Assembly (NCBI GenBank): GCA_030613285.1
Contig: JAUWME010000074.1
Coordinates: forward strand, 1-8,316
Direction: 5' to 3'
From: Candidatus Zymogenus sp.
GTDB lineage: Bacteria > Desulfobacterota > Zymogenia > Zymogenales > Zymogenaceae
DNA: 8,316 bases
In this document: positions 1 through 6,000 of the stretch, piece by piece
Numbering within the stretch: position 1 is the stretch's first letter
Layout: the number at the start of each line of letters is the position of its first letter
Translations under genes and position numbers: made by a program
The notes under the pieces: generated by a model
The model's database searches: none
What the model was told of the DNA's origin: nothing
Seen by the model: the letters and a program-made list of their open reading frames with translations, nothing else

Positions 1-385
1 GGTCAAGCTTCATAAAAGTTTTGTTTTTTAAAAGCCAGTTTTCAACAGCGCTTCTGGCAAAAAAACGGCTTATTATAAACGCCAGTGTCGCCCCCAGGGT
101 TGCCCCTATGACAACTACAATTGTCCCTTTGACTGCCCCAAAGATTGCCCCCGCTAATATTGTCAGGGGTGAGCCCGGAATGGCGGCCACTGAAGTTGCA
201 ATATAGATGAGAATAAATACGATGGGGCCCAAAGCCCCCAGATCTTCAATCCAACTTTTAAGTTCTGTTATTTTCTCACCGAAGTCGAATAGATTGGCGA
301 GGAGAAAAAGGGTCAAAACTGTCAATATAAGGAGGATTGGTTTAATTATCCTCCCCTTGCTTACTTCACTTTTTTCATTATTCAT
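1..385 (-). CDS. TVP38/TMEM64 (VTT, SNARE-associated) family membrane protein, C-terminus cut by window edge
   Basis: The reading frame starts at ATG 385-383 and runs off the left edge after 128 codons. It begins MNNEKSEVSKGRIIKP, followed by a hydrophobic segment at about residues 15-33, a short amphipathic stretch, and further membrane segments at about 52-70 and 74-105. The section from IPGSPLTILAG through FGAVKG to GATLGATLAF and ISRFFAR (about 69-111) is the conserved core of the VTT/DedA-like SNARE_assoc domain, with its proline, glycines and Arg after the helix. Family members are inner-membrane proteins, and some relatives act as lipid scramblases or ion-coupled transporters; the substrate here is unknown. 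The start has no good Shine-Dalgarno sequence and lies 29 bp after the DUF547 stop, so it is probably translated from a shared mRNA. The family call is solid; the missing C-terminus prevents a finer assignment. Confidence 0.85.
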   Translation of the reverse strand, partial: MNNEKSEVSKGRIIKPILLILTVLTLFLLANLFDFGEKITELKSWIEDLGALGPIVFILIYIATSVAAIPGSPLTILAGAIFGAVKGTIVVVIGATLGATLAFIISRFFARSAVENWLLKNKTFMKLD

Positions 386-414
386 TTTGTAATTTAAAAT
401 CTAAAAGGTTTGCA

Positions 415-1284
415 CTACATCTTTTCGTTCAGCGACCAATCGTACTTGATGTATTTAATTTTATATTCACCCAAAGAAAGGTATCTTCTGTCAGATTCAT
501 TTAGATATCCCGCAGCAAAATTTAGCACCGCCCTTTCCAATTCGCTAAATTTCTGCACCTTATCCTTCTTTCCATATTTTAGTGTAAAGTCTTCCCCAAA
601 CCATTTGAATATTTCAGACAGATAAACTACATTATTTTCTTTGTCGATCCTAAACTTCCTTGGGTCTAAACAAAACACCCTTCCCTGCTCTTTAAGCTGA
701 GTGTTCAAATCTTCCCCGGTGTACACCTCATTACTCAGCTTTGGACAACCCTTTGCTGCACAGACCAATGCCATATGGATCCTCGGCTCGTTGAAATTAA
801 CTCTCAAGTTTTTGTGCTCAATGTCATCAAGAGTCACCACCTTTCCCATTAATTCAAATTTCACTTCCGAAAAGACCCCCTTTATCTGGCGAATGCTGTT
901 CTTTGGATAAAAGGTCGAGAGAAGAAGGGTGGATTTTATGGGGTAGTTGTCTATTACGACTTTTATGACAAACGCATTGTATGCGTTGATGAGAAAGGCG
1001 ACTTTTTCCCTGCTGGACCAACCATTATAAGCACCGGGCTTGACCGAACCTACCGAAACAATAAAGTCGTTAAGGTCTTTCATATGGGGTTTGTTTGATT
1101 TTAAAGCGCTGTAATTTACCATACCCCGATTGTCAACGTAGGTTTTTAACACAACAGAATATTTGCTGTATGAAAAACCCTCTTCCTCAGTTTCGGCTTT
1201 TGATGATGAAAAAAACCCAATGGCAAAAATAAAAAGGATTGTAATAAAACTAATTGTAAATTTCCGAATAGACATTCTATTCAT
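415..1284 (-). CDS. DUF547 domain protein with signal peptide
   Basis: This 289-aa protein has a basic N-terminus and a hydrophobic stretch (about residues 8-25), then SSSKA before an acidic mature start, which fits Sec export with cleavage near residue 30. The rest matches DUF547: AFLINAYNAFVIK (96-108), TLDDIEH (151-157), PRIHMALVCAAKGCP (167-181), LSEIFKWF (222-229) and the terminal YDWSLN (281-286). The Cys and His residues of the IHMALVCAAKGCP block are family-conserved and could form a catalytic or metal site; no reaction is established. ATG at 1284 is preferred because GAGG lies 7 nt upstream; an ATG three codons later is possible. It lies 73 bp after the rhodanese gene and 29 bp before the TVP38-like gene, all in one direction. 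An envelope role linked to the membrane neighbour is inference. Confidence 0.87.
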   Translation of the reverse strand: MNRMSIRKFTISFITILFIFAIGFFSSSKAETEEEGFSYSKYSVVLKTYVDNRGMVNYSALKSNKPHMKDLNDFIVSVGSVKPGAYNGWSSREKVAFLINAYNAFVIKVVIDNYPIKSTLLLSTFYPKNSIRQIKGVFSEVKFELMGKVVTLDDIEHKNLRVNFNEPRIHMALVCAAKGCPKLSNEVYTGEDLNTQLKEQGRVFCLDPRKFRIDKENNVVYLSEIFKWFGEDFTLKYGKKDKVQKFSELERAVLNFAAGYLNESDRRYLSLGEYKIKYIKYDWSLNEKM

Positions 1285-1357
1285 GAATTTTCCTCAATAT
1301 TTAAAAGAAGTTAATCGTGGATCAAAAACACCGATTATCAATAACAATATTCAGAGA

Positions 1358-1960
1358 CTACTCTATTGGTTCATATCCCGATGGGAGGAGATTCCACTTG
1401 CTCCCAAAGACGTGTACCATTTTTGTCTCAGTACCGTTTCTGTCAACGAACATTTCACCACCGTGAGCCCAACTCAAGACACCACATTTTAAGTTGTATG
1501 CATCGAACCCATCATTTAGGAGAGCTTCTACATATCTGCCGCTCCTGACCCCGATGGTGCAGTAAACAACTATTGTGGCATTTTTGTATGCGTTAAGGTT
1601 GGACTCGAACTCCGCTTTTGTGATTGCGTCTGGTATCATCGAAACGCGGTACTCCTCTGGGGTTCTGCTGTCAACAAGAACAACTTTACCCGCATTTTTC
1701 ATCTGGAGGAGTTTTGAGGCGGTGATTTCAGCAACCCCCTCAAAATATCTACCGCCACCTCTGTAGCCTTCGTAGAGTGCGTCAATCTTCTTGATCTTCT
1801 CTGAATCGGTCTCTGTTTTTTCAAAGGAGTAGGCCCCCGTCAACATTAGGGGGCCATTTGAAAATACGAACAGGACAAAGATAATTGTAATGACAATTTC
1901 AAATGATCTTAATATTGCGAAGCAAGAAGGTACTATCTTGTTTGCAAATTTTCTCATCAT
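1358..1960 (-). CDS. membrane-anchored rhodanese-like protein
   Basis: A single rhodanese domain follows an N-terminal hydrophobic segment (about residues 14-35), so the domain is probably exported or anchored facing the periplasm. In the 200-aa form, VVLVDSRTPEEYR (about 93-105) is the conserved DxR segment and VVYCTIGVRSG (131-141) is the active-site loop with catalytic Cys134 in CxxGxR form, which is typical of sulfurtransferases that carry a persulfide. SWAHGGE near the C-terminus is the usual last part of the fold. The frame is open back to 2017, but ATG 1960-1958 is preferred: it lies 2 nt after the arsS stop, whereas the longer form would overlap arsS by 55 bp. A second ATG follows immediately. 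The AGGAG upstream is rather distant (13 nt), so translational coupling to arsS is likely. Sulfur delivery to a partner is possible but unproven. Confidence 0.86.
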   Translation of the reverse strand: MMRKFANKIVPSCFAILRSFEIVITIIFVLFVFSNGPLMLTGAYSFEKTETDSEKIKKIDALYEGYRGGGRYFEGVAEITASKLLQMKNAGKVVLVDSRTPEEYRVSMIPDAITKAEFESNLNAYKNATIVVYCTIGVRSGRYVEALLNDGFDAYNLKCGVLSWAHGGEMFVDRNGTETKMVHVFGSKWNLLPSGYEPIE

Positions 1961-1962
1961 CT

Positions 1963-2946
1963 CTATATAAGCGCTCCTGCACAGGACGATCCCGCCCCCG
2001 CGGTACAACCGAAGCAATGGTCTCCGGTGACAATCCTACGGTTATTTAACCTGGAAATAGCTGAGTCGTCAAGTACCGTTATGTGATCAGGAGCGCCATG
2101 ATTGACATTTAGGCCGAGGGCGAGGTTGAAGTCACAATCGTAGAGACTCCCATCCCAGCCAACGCTGACTTGGCGCCTGCACATCAAACCATCGAGGGTC
2201 TCAGGATTAAAGGAGTTTATGAGCAGATTAATGTACTCTTCTTCTCTCTCCTCATTTTTTAGTCCGGTTTGAAAACGTCCTAACGGCATATTGGTTATGG
2301 TAAAAAGCTCCGTGAAAACAACTCCAAAGCGTTCTTTCAATTCCCTGTGATAGTCAGCCGCAAGTGACGACTGGGGCCCGGGCAGGCTTGGGCCGCCGGG
2401 GTTGTAGATGATATTAAGTTGCAGTTCATCATCAATCCCATAGCCTTGAGCGTTCAATAGCTTCATGGCCTCGATGCTCTTTTCATAAATCCCGATTCCC
2501 CGCTGGGCCCGGACGTTCTCCTCGGTATAGCAGGGAAGAGACGCCACAAGTTTCACCTTATGGGTTTTAAAAAATTCCGGTAGCGTCTCCATGTCGGGCT
2601 CAAAAAAGACGGTGAGGTTTGTCCTGACCTGAACTTGGTGTCCATTTTTGGTGAGCGCTGCCACAAAACGTCGGAAATTGGGATTGAGCTCCGGGGCACC
2701 TCCCGTCAGATCGATGAGACTCAACTTCAACCTTCCTGCCAAATTGAGAATCTCCTCCATGATCGGCCATTGCATTGTCTCTGTCCTCAACGGGGAGGCT
2801 TCCAGATGGCAGTGCGCACATTCGTTGTTGCATTTTAGTCCCAAATTGACCTGCAATATTTCAATGTTATGACTGTTCAAATCTTCTCCAGTAAATTGCT
2901 CGACCTTCCTGTCAAAACTCCTGACCGTGTGACTATCTGTGTTCAT
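1963..2946 (-). CDS. arsS: ArsS-type radical SAM protein (arsenosugar biosynthesis family, C-terminal DUF3641)
   Basis: This 327-aa protein has the radical SAM cluster motif CNNECAHCH (Cys39, Cys43, Cys46; CxxxCxxC) after the family-typical ILQVNLGLKC. LTGGAPELNP (80-89) fits the SAM-binding region, and VASLPCYTEENVRAQRG (134-150) is a conserved family block. The C-terminal Cys-rich DUF3641 part includes MCRRQVSVGWDGSLYDCDFN (255-274) and ends with HCFGCTAGAGSSC (310-322), probably holding auxiliary cluster ligands. ArsS enzymes are known to act with ArsM methyltransferase in making arsenosugars, using a SAM-derived adenosyl group. Length and all motifs are intact. The start at ATG 2946 has AGGA 7-8 nt upstream. 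It is the first gene of a four-gene leftward cluster, with the rhodanese ATG 2 nt after its stop. No arsM is visible here, so the substrate is not confirmed. Confidence 0.9.
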   Translation of the reverse strand: MNTDSHTVRSFDRKVEQFTGEDLNSHNIEILQVNLGLKCNNECAHCHLEASPLRTETMQWPIMEEILNLAGRLKLSLIDLTGGAPELNPNFRRFVAALTKNGHQVQVRTNLTVFFEPDMETLPEFFKTHKVKLVASLPCYTEENVRAQRGIGIYEKSIEAMKLLNAQGYGIDDELQLNIIYNPGGPSLPGPQSSLAADYHRELKERFGVVFTELFTITNMPLGRFQTGLKNEEREEEYINLLINSFNPETLDGLMCRRQVSVGWDGSLYDCDFNLALGLNVNHGAPDHITVLDDSAISRLNNRRIVTGDHCFGCTAGAGSSCAGALI

Positions 2947-3078
2947 TGGTAATTCCTATTCAAATGGGTTTATTTTATAAAATTATCATTAATCTATTAA
3001 AAAGTAAATAGGGCAATAACAGTATTTTTAGTAAGTTAAAACAGTATTGTTTCGGTAGCTTTTCACTCTATTTCAATT
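2947..3078 (-). promoter_or_regulatory. arsS upstream region with weak promoter and 9-bp direct repeat
   Basis: This AT-rich stretch lies between arsS and the IS30 remnant. On the minus strand GATAAT (2987-2982) resembles a -10 box, but no good -35 lies at the right distance; TTTACT (3008-3003) is the nearest, with a 15-nt spacer. Two exact copies of AACAGTATT (plus strand, 3018-3026 and 3040-3048) lie 22 bp apart, about two helical turns. If transcription starts near 2975 they centre at about -47 and -69, a plausible placement for an activator. This is inference from spacing only. Confidence 0.3.
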
Positions 3079-3530
3079 TGTGAGTTCAACTCTTTAACGC
3101 AACAGATTGTTTGCCGCTGATTTTTATACTATATTCGATATTCAATCGCCCCCGAGTTCTGCTCCGAGCTCCAAATCTTGTCGAATCAAGTCTTCGACCA
3201 GTGCACATATATCATGACAAATACAAGGTTCTACCTTTCGCCGTCTTTTCATTGTTAGCTCGTGAGCTTTTTTTGGATGACAACCTTTTTGTTTTTATTC
3301 CTAATCAATTCTCGGCTTATGGTAGATTTATCTACTTCGACTTTTTGCAATATCAAATACTTTTTTTCTGTATTAAAAAGAGCATAAATATGGTATCTTT
3401 GTTCTATTGTAAATTGTTTGTAGGTTCTCATAAGTGCTCCTCTCTCTTAGTTGTTAAAAAAGACATCCATCCTACAAAAATTTACCTCTCTTTGCGACTA
3501 AAAAGATTGCACTTGATAGTTGAATCTACA
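3079..3530 (-). mobile_element. decayed, internally deleted IS30-family insertion sequence
   Basis: A 452-bp relic is bounded by imperfect 24-bp terminal inverted repeats. The right end is at 3079-3102 and the left end at 3507-3530. Read inward, both start TGT, share the TTCAACT core and end in GCAA; 16 of 24 positions agree. Between them lies a broken IS30-type transposase start on the minus strand. Intact IS30-family elements are about 1.0-1.2 kb, so roughly 600 bp of the transposase gene is missing, and the N-terminal part runs almost directly into the right end. No clear target duplication was seen at the borders. Confidence 0.75.
3104..3431 (-). pseudogene. IS30-family transposase N-terminal remnant, frameshifted
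   Basis: The remnant starts at ATG 3431-3429 with GAGGAG 7 nt upstream. The first frame reads MRTYKQFTIEQRYHIYALF and continues to DKSTISRELIRNKNKK, which is the IS30 N-terminal helix-turn-helix with its hallmark STISREL. Near 3277-3284 the frame shifts to PKKAHELTMKRRRKVEP, then ICALVEDLIRQD. A second shift near 3150-3175 leads to RGRLNIEYSIKIS, matching the family segment normally reading QISGRL followed by a conserved KIS. After this the sequence runs into the right terminal repeat, so the DDE catalytic domain is absent. The element cannot make an active transposase. Confidence 0.8.
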
Positions 3531-3541
3531 CTATTTAATAA
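3513..3541 (+). promoter_or_regulatory. possible hybrid promoter at IS30 edge for the DUF1499 gene
   Basis: TTGATA (3513-3518, 5 of 6 to TTGACA) lies inside the IS30 left inverted repeat. After a 17-bp spacer TAATAA (3536-3541) lies in the flanking DNA as a weak -10. Transcription would start near 3548, just ahead of the GGGGAGG ribosome-binding site at 3557-3563. Outward -35 boxes in IS ends that make hybrid promoters are well known; here it is predicted only from spacing. Confidence 0.35.
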
Positions 3542-3569
3542 ATTTAGAACATAAATGGGGAGGTTTTCT

Positions 3570-4022
3570 ATGGATCCTAAGTACTTTATAATCCTTGCAT
3601 GTGTCTTTGTCCTTTCTGCCCATTCGGTAAAAGGGGCAGCTGGATTAGGGATTACAGACGGGAGGCTGTCCCACTGTCCCAAATCACCCAACTGCGTCTC
3701 CTCACATAGCGGAGACAGAGCGCATTACATCGAACCACTCCGATTTACAGGGAGTCTCGATAAAGCAAAGGATGTTCTTGTTTCAATCATCGAGTCGGAG
3801 AAGCACGCAAAATTAATTACCATCACAGACAATTACCTCCATGCGGAGTTCACTTCGCTCATATTCCGCTTTGTAGATGACGTGGAGTTCTATTTCGATG
3901 ACTCCACAAAAACTATTCACGTAAGGTCGGCCTCTCGCGTGGGGTACTCCGATTTTGGTGTGAATCGAAAACGAGTCGAGAAAATAAGGGAGCTCTTCAA
4001 CCTGAAAGTAAAGGAAGAGTGA
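3570..4022 (+). CDS. DUF1499 family protein, probably exported
   Basis: The 150-aa protein starts MDPKYFIILACVFVLSAHS, a likely signal peptide with cleavage around residue 22. The mature part matches DUF1499: CPKSPNCVSS (36-45, with Cys36 and Cys42), then FRFVDDVEFYFD (99-110) and VRSASRVGYSDFG (118-130) followed by VNRKRVE, the strongest family signature. No biochemical role is established for the family. The frame is open from ATG 3555, but ATG 3570 is chosen because GGGGAGG (3557-3563) sits 6 nt before it and would otherwise lie inside the gene. This is the only plus-strand gene in the window; it begins 40 bp after the IS30 relic and converges on the MsrBA gene, so it is a single-gene transcription unit. 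Confidence 0.87.
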   Translation: MDPKYFIILACVFVLSAHSVKGAAGLGITDGRLSHCPKSPNCVSSHSGDRAHYIEPLRFTGSLDKAKDVLVSIIESEKHAKLITITDNYLHAEFTSLIFRFVDDVEFYFDDSTKTIHVRSASRVGYSDFGVNRKRVEKIRELFNLKVKEE

Positions 4023-4157
4023 AAGGCGATTCCGGGTTTGTAATTTAACAATAGTATTGTCGGCAGAACGGATAAGAAAAAAGGATGAGTCAAGGGCGAT
4101 TCGTTCGGCAATTTCCATTCGGTGTATCCGCCGCCTGCAATTGAATTGAACGAGCAG

Positions 4158-4320
4158 TTATACTGTCTTGGTCGGCGGATAAACGTCATCAAAAATACGC
4201 GCAGATAGTAATTTACCTGTATCGGCCAACTCGTACACGGCCATACCCATTCATCACAAATGTATTCCACAAAAAAGAGCTTGCCGTCAAATGTGGCGGA
4301 ATAGTGTTCCAGATAAAAAA
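4158..4320 (-). pseudogene. possible broken gene fragment, SnoaL/NTF2-like in character
   Basis: The 330 bp between the convergent DUF1499 and MsrBA genes hold no intact gene. On the minus strand one frame reads YLEHYSATFDGKLFFVEYIC then DE. A shift of two bases near 4246-4250 continues as GMAVYELADTGKLLSARIFD then DVYPP and soon a stop at 4160-4158. The joined text reads like the last strands of a small alpha+beta barrel protein of the SnoaL/NTF2 type (EY, AVYEL, ARIFDDV). The family call is a guess from general appearance; the frameshift is the visible part. No RNA gene or terminator was seen in this interval. Confidence 0.3.
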
Positions 4321-4352
4321 AGATGATTACTCAATAATACATACATTTTAAG

Positions 4353-5198
4353 CTAAATATTGCAATCCTTCATCATTCTCTTCTCCAAGTACAGTTGATG
4401 GTATTCTTCCGCCCTATAGAAATTTGAAGAGCGCACAACCTCGGTAACAATCTTTTTACTTAGCTTTTGCTGCTGCTCTTCAATATATTCCAGCGCTTGG
4501 TTCTGTTGTCCTTCATTGTAGAAGAACACCACAGATCTATACTGCTTGCCAATGTCCGGCCCCTGCCTGTTTAACTGCGTTGGATCGTGAATATCAAAAA
4601 ATACTTCAAGAAGCTCTCTATATGAAACTTCCTTAGGGTTGTACTCCACAAGAATTGTTTCCGCATGGCCGGTTTTATCTCTACAGACTTCTTGGTACGT
4701 TGGATTTTCCTCATCTCCACCCGCAAACCCGACGGTCGTATTTACGACGCCCTTGACCTTCCTATAAACCTCTTCTACATGCCAAAAGCATCCCGCCCCA
4801 AACATCGCCTTTTCCGTTTCTGTTTCGCCCCCTTTGAAATCAAGAGCGACCGAGTTTATGCAATATCTTTGTCCAGTCGGCTTGGGTCCATCGTCAAAAA
4901 GATGACCTAAATGGCTCCCACACTTTTTACAAATAACCTCTGCACGTACCATGTCGTGTCGTCTATCTTCTTTCAGCATAACGGAATTTTTATCTACATC
5001 AAAAAAACTCGGCCATCCCGTACCAGAATCAAATTTTGAATCAGACTCAAAAAGCTTATTTCCGCAAACCTTGCAATAGTATTCTCCCTTGCTTTTATTT
5101 TTGTAATAGTTTCCGCTGAAGGGAGGCTCCGTCCCCTTTTCCCTTAAGACATGGTATTCTTCAGGGGTTAATTTTTTTTTAATCTCTTCTTCTTTCAT
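4353..5198 (-). CDS. msrBA: bifunctional methionine sulfoxide reductase, MsrB-MsrA fusion
   Basis: The 281-aa protein carries MsrB first (about 1-122) and MsrA second (about 128-281). The MsrB part has the two zinc CxxC pairs (CKVC 42-45, CKKC 90-93), GTGWPSFF (59-66) and GQRYCINSVALDF (109-121) with nucleophile Cys113. The MsrA part has GAGCFW (134-139) with nucleophile Cys137, VGFAGG (156-161), GHAE (177-180) and DPTQLNRQGPDIGKQYRS (205-222). Together they reduce both R- and S-methionine sulfoxide. The MsrB resolving position often seen as CGWPSF is Thr60, so that half probably uses another recycling route; Cys279 near the end could serve MsrA. There is no signal peptide, so it is cytoplasmic. 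ATG 5198 has AAGGA about 8 nt upstream. It stands alone with long gaps on both sides. Confidence 0.94.
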   Translation of the reverse strand: MKEEEIKKKLTPEEYHVLREKGTEPPFSGNYYKNKSKGEYYCKVCGNKLFESDSKFDSGTGWPSFFDVDKNSVMLKEDRRHDMVRAEVICKKCGSHLGHLFDDGPKPTGQRYCINSVALDFKGGETETEKAMFGAGCFWHVEEVYRKVKGVVNTTVGFAGGDEENPTYQEVCRDKTGHAETILVEYNPKEVSYRELLEVFFDIHDPTQLNRQGPDIGKQYRSVVFFYNEGQQNQALEYIEEQQQKLSKKIVTEVVRSSNFYRAEEYHQLYLEKRMMKDCNI

Positions 5199-5523
5199 GG
5201 TTTTTTCCTTACAAGTTTTAGTTTAAGATTGACTGATCTACCCCCCTTGAAATCATTGGTCGCTACTCGGCAACACATGATAAAGAATATGAAAGATTTT
5301 GGAATTCCCTTTGATATCAAAGAATGTTACGATCTCTACACCTATCCTTAAACCGATCTCCTTTATAGAATTCAATACAGATAATAATCCTCCATAAGCA
5401 GCAAGCATTTTATATGCAAGACGCCGTCCCGTTCTCAGTTGAAATTTAAAAAATGGTGGCTGTTCCAAATCCGAATTGTTAGAATCGGGTTATCTAAAAA
5501 ACTATTAAAATGGAGTAACCGCC

Positions 5524-5643
5524 ATGAAAGAATCTTATCGCGTAGTTGACAAAAAGGATAGAAACGAGGAACAAGCGCCGCTTTTTTCTGTCCGAGTGAA
5601 TGCGATAGTTAGATTTCTTTCTCACTCAAGGTACAGGCCCTGA
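5524..5643 (+). CDS. possible 39-aa small protein, function unknown
   Basis: ATG 5524 follows GGAG with an 8-nt spacer, a good ribosome-binding site. The frame reads MKESYRVVDKKDRNEEQAP, then LFSVRVNAIVRFLSHSRYRP and stops at TGA 5641-5643. The product is basic and has no recognisable domain, signal or membrane segment. It could equally be the start of a decayed gene or a chance ORF; only the ribosome-binding site speaks for it. Confidence 0.25.
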   Translation: MKESYRVVDKKDRNEEQAPLFSVRVNAIVRFLSHSRYRP

Positions 5644-5670
5644 CGAAGTTTTTACCAAGAATGGTTGGGC

Positions 5671-5760
5671 TTACCTGATTATTTCGGCAAGTTCCGGAAA
5701 ATCATCTTTAACCTTGCAGACGTTGTCCGGAACACATTTTTTGCAGGCAATGTACGGTCG
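5671..5760 (-). pseudogene. Cys-rich C-terminal gene fragment
   Basis: A 29-codon minus frame bounded by stops reads RPYIACKKCVPDNVCKVKDD then FPELAEIIR and a stop. Its CxxCxxxxxC pattern is the same as CTSCGERLVC near the end of the acetyl-CoA synthase-like protein at 6778-7548, and both are followed by an acidic and hydrophobic tail. It may be the end of a decayed related gene or of another Cys-rich protein. It begins just beside the inverted-repeat unit at 5769-5846. There is no start codon, so it is not a functional gene as it stands. Confidence 0.3.
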
Positions 5761-5768
5761 TTAGCATA

Positions 5769-5846
5769 GCGCTGTACACTGATCCCATGATCACAATACC
5801 CACCTCGCAGGCCATTCCTGAATTAAAATTCGTCAGTGTGCAGCGC
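5769..5846. repeat. 14-bp near-perfect inverted repeat around a 50-bp spacer (MITE-like)
   Basis: GCGCTGTACACTGA (5769-5782) and TCAGTGTGCAGCGC (5833-5846) are inverted copies differing at one position, which would be a G-U pair in plus-strand RNA. The 50-bp centre has no gene. The arms look like transposon ends (inward from TGTACACTGA), possibly a tiny non-autonomous element or deletion remnant. A long RNA hairpin is the alternative. Confidence 0.5.
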
Positions 5847-5880
5847 ATAATAACCAAGTTGCTTGACAATCGAGTTTGTT

Positions 5881-5909
5881 AGGCTGGTATTGCCAGTTCT
5901 TACCAGCCT
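5881..5909. repeat. hairpin, 9-bp stem
   Basis: AGGCTGGTA (5881-5889) pairs perfectly with TACCAGCCT (5901-5909) around an 11-nt loop. It lies about 90 bp beyond the stop of the CooC-like gene. Neither strand has a T-run after the stem, so it is not a standard intrinsic terminator, though it could protect or end the leftward mRNA. Confidence 0.4.
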
Positions 5910-5976
5910 GTGCAGTACTATTAGCGTTCTCTGAGAAAATTCCGAGGTATTAATCGTTTTCTCGAACTTGAGAGAG

Positions 5977-6000
5977 CTGAAAAACTACCATATTTTTCAG
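5977..6000 (-). repeat. AT-rich hairpin overlapping the CooC-like stop codon
   Basis: CTGAAAAA (5977-5984) and TTTTTCAG (5993-6000) form an 8-bp stem with an 8-nt loop. The stop codon TGA at 5999-5997 lies in the stem. A second spaced inverted repeat, GAGAAAA (5933-5939) and TTTTCTC (5957-5963), follows downstream of the gene. The stem is too AT-rich to call a confident terminator, but this is the only candidate at this operon end. Confidence 0.3.

Larger units (their letters stand above)
5199..5996. other. long gap between MsrBA and the CooC-like gene, no convincing full gene
   Basis: These 798 bp hold the likely msrBA upstream region, a 39-codon plus-strand ORF, a Cys-rich broken frame, a 90-bp inverted-repeat unit and several hairpins, listed separately. 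A 71-codon minus frame at 5253-5468 starts only at TTG and matched no family I recognise. The mixture of short broken frames and inverted repeats suggests old mobile-element activity and decay. No tRNA or recognisable riboswitch was seen. Confidence 0.5.

Noticed and set aside
1961..2017. Longer N-terminus for the rhodanese protein
   Set aside because: It would overlap the end of arsS by 55 bp, and the extra residues just mirror the arsS C-terminal codons in another frame; ATG 1960 fits the gene junction better.
1963..2946. Selenocysteine in the ArsS-like protein
   Set aside because: Relatives are sometimes linked to selenoproteins, but this frame has no internal TGA and has Cys at all expected positions.
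3111..3554. 147-codon plus-strand ORF
   Set aside because: It is the antisense of the IS30 transposase remnant, extends through the terminal repeat, and has no ribosome-binding site or recognisable domain.
3917..4270. 117-codon minus-strand ORF overlapping the DUF1499 gene end
   Set aside because: Mostly antisense to a clear DUF1499 gene; only its first part coincides with the possible broken fragment at 4158-4320.
5253..5468. 71-codon minus-strand ORF
   Set aside because: It begins with TTG, has no Shine-Dalgarno sequence and no family I recognise; possibly a fragment, but not supportable as a gene.
5524..5643. Group II intron-associated ORF suggested by the MKESY start
   Set aside because: Only the first five residues resemble that type of ORF; no intron domains, maturase or conserved continuation are present.
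5881..6000. Intrinsic terminator after the CooC-like gene
   Set aside because: The GC-rich stem lacks a T-run and the other stems are AT-rich, so they are listed as hairpins only.
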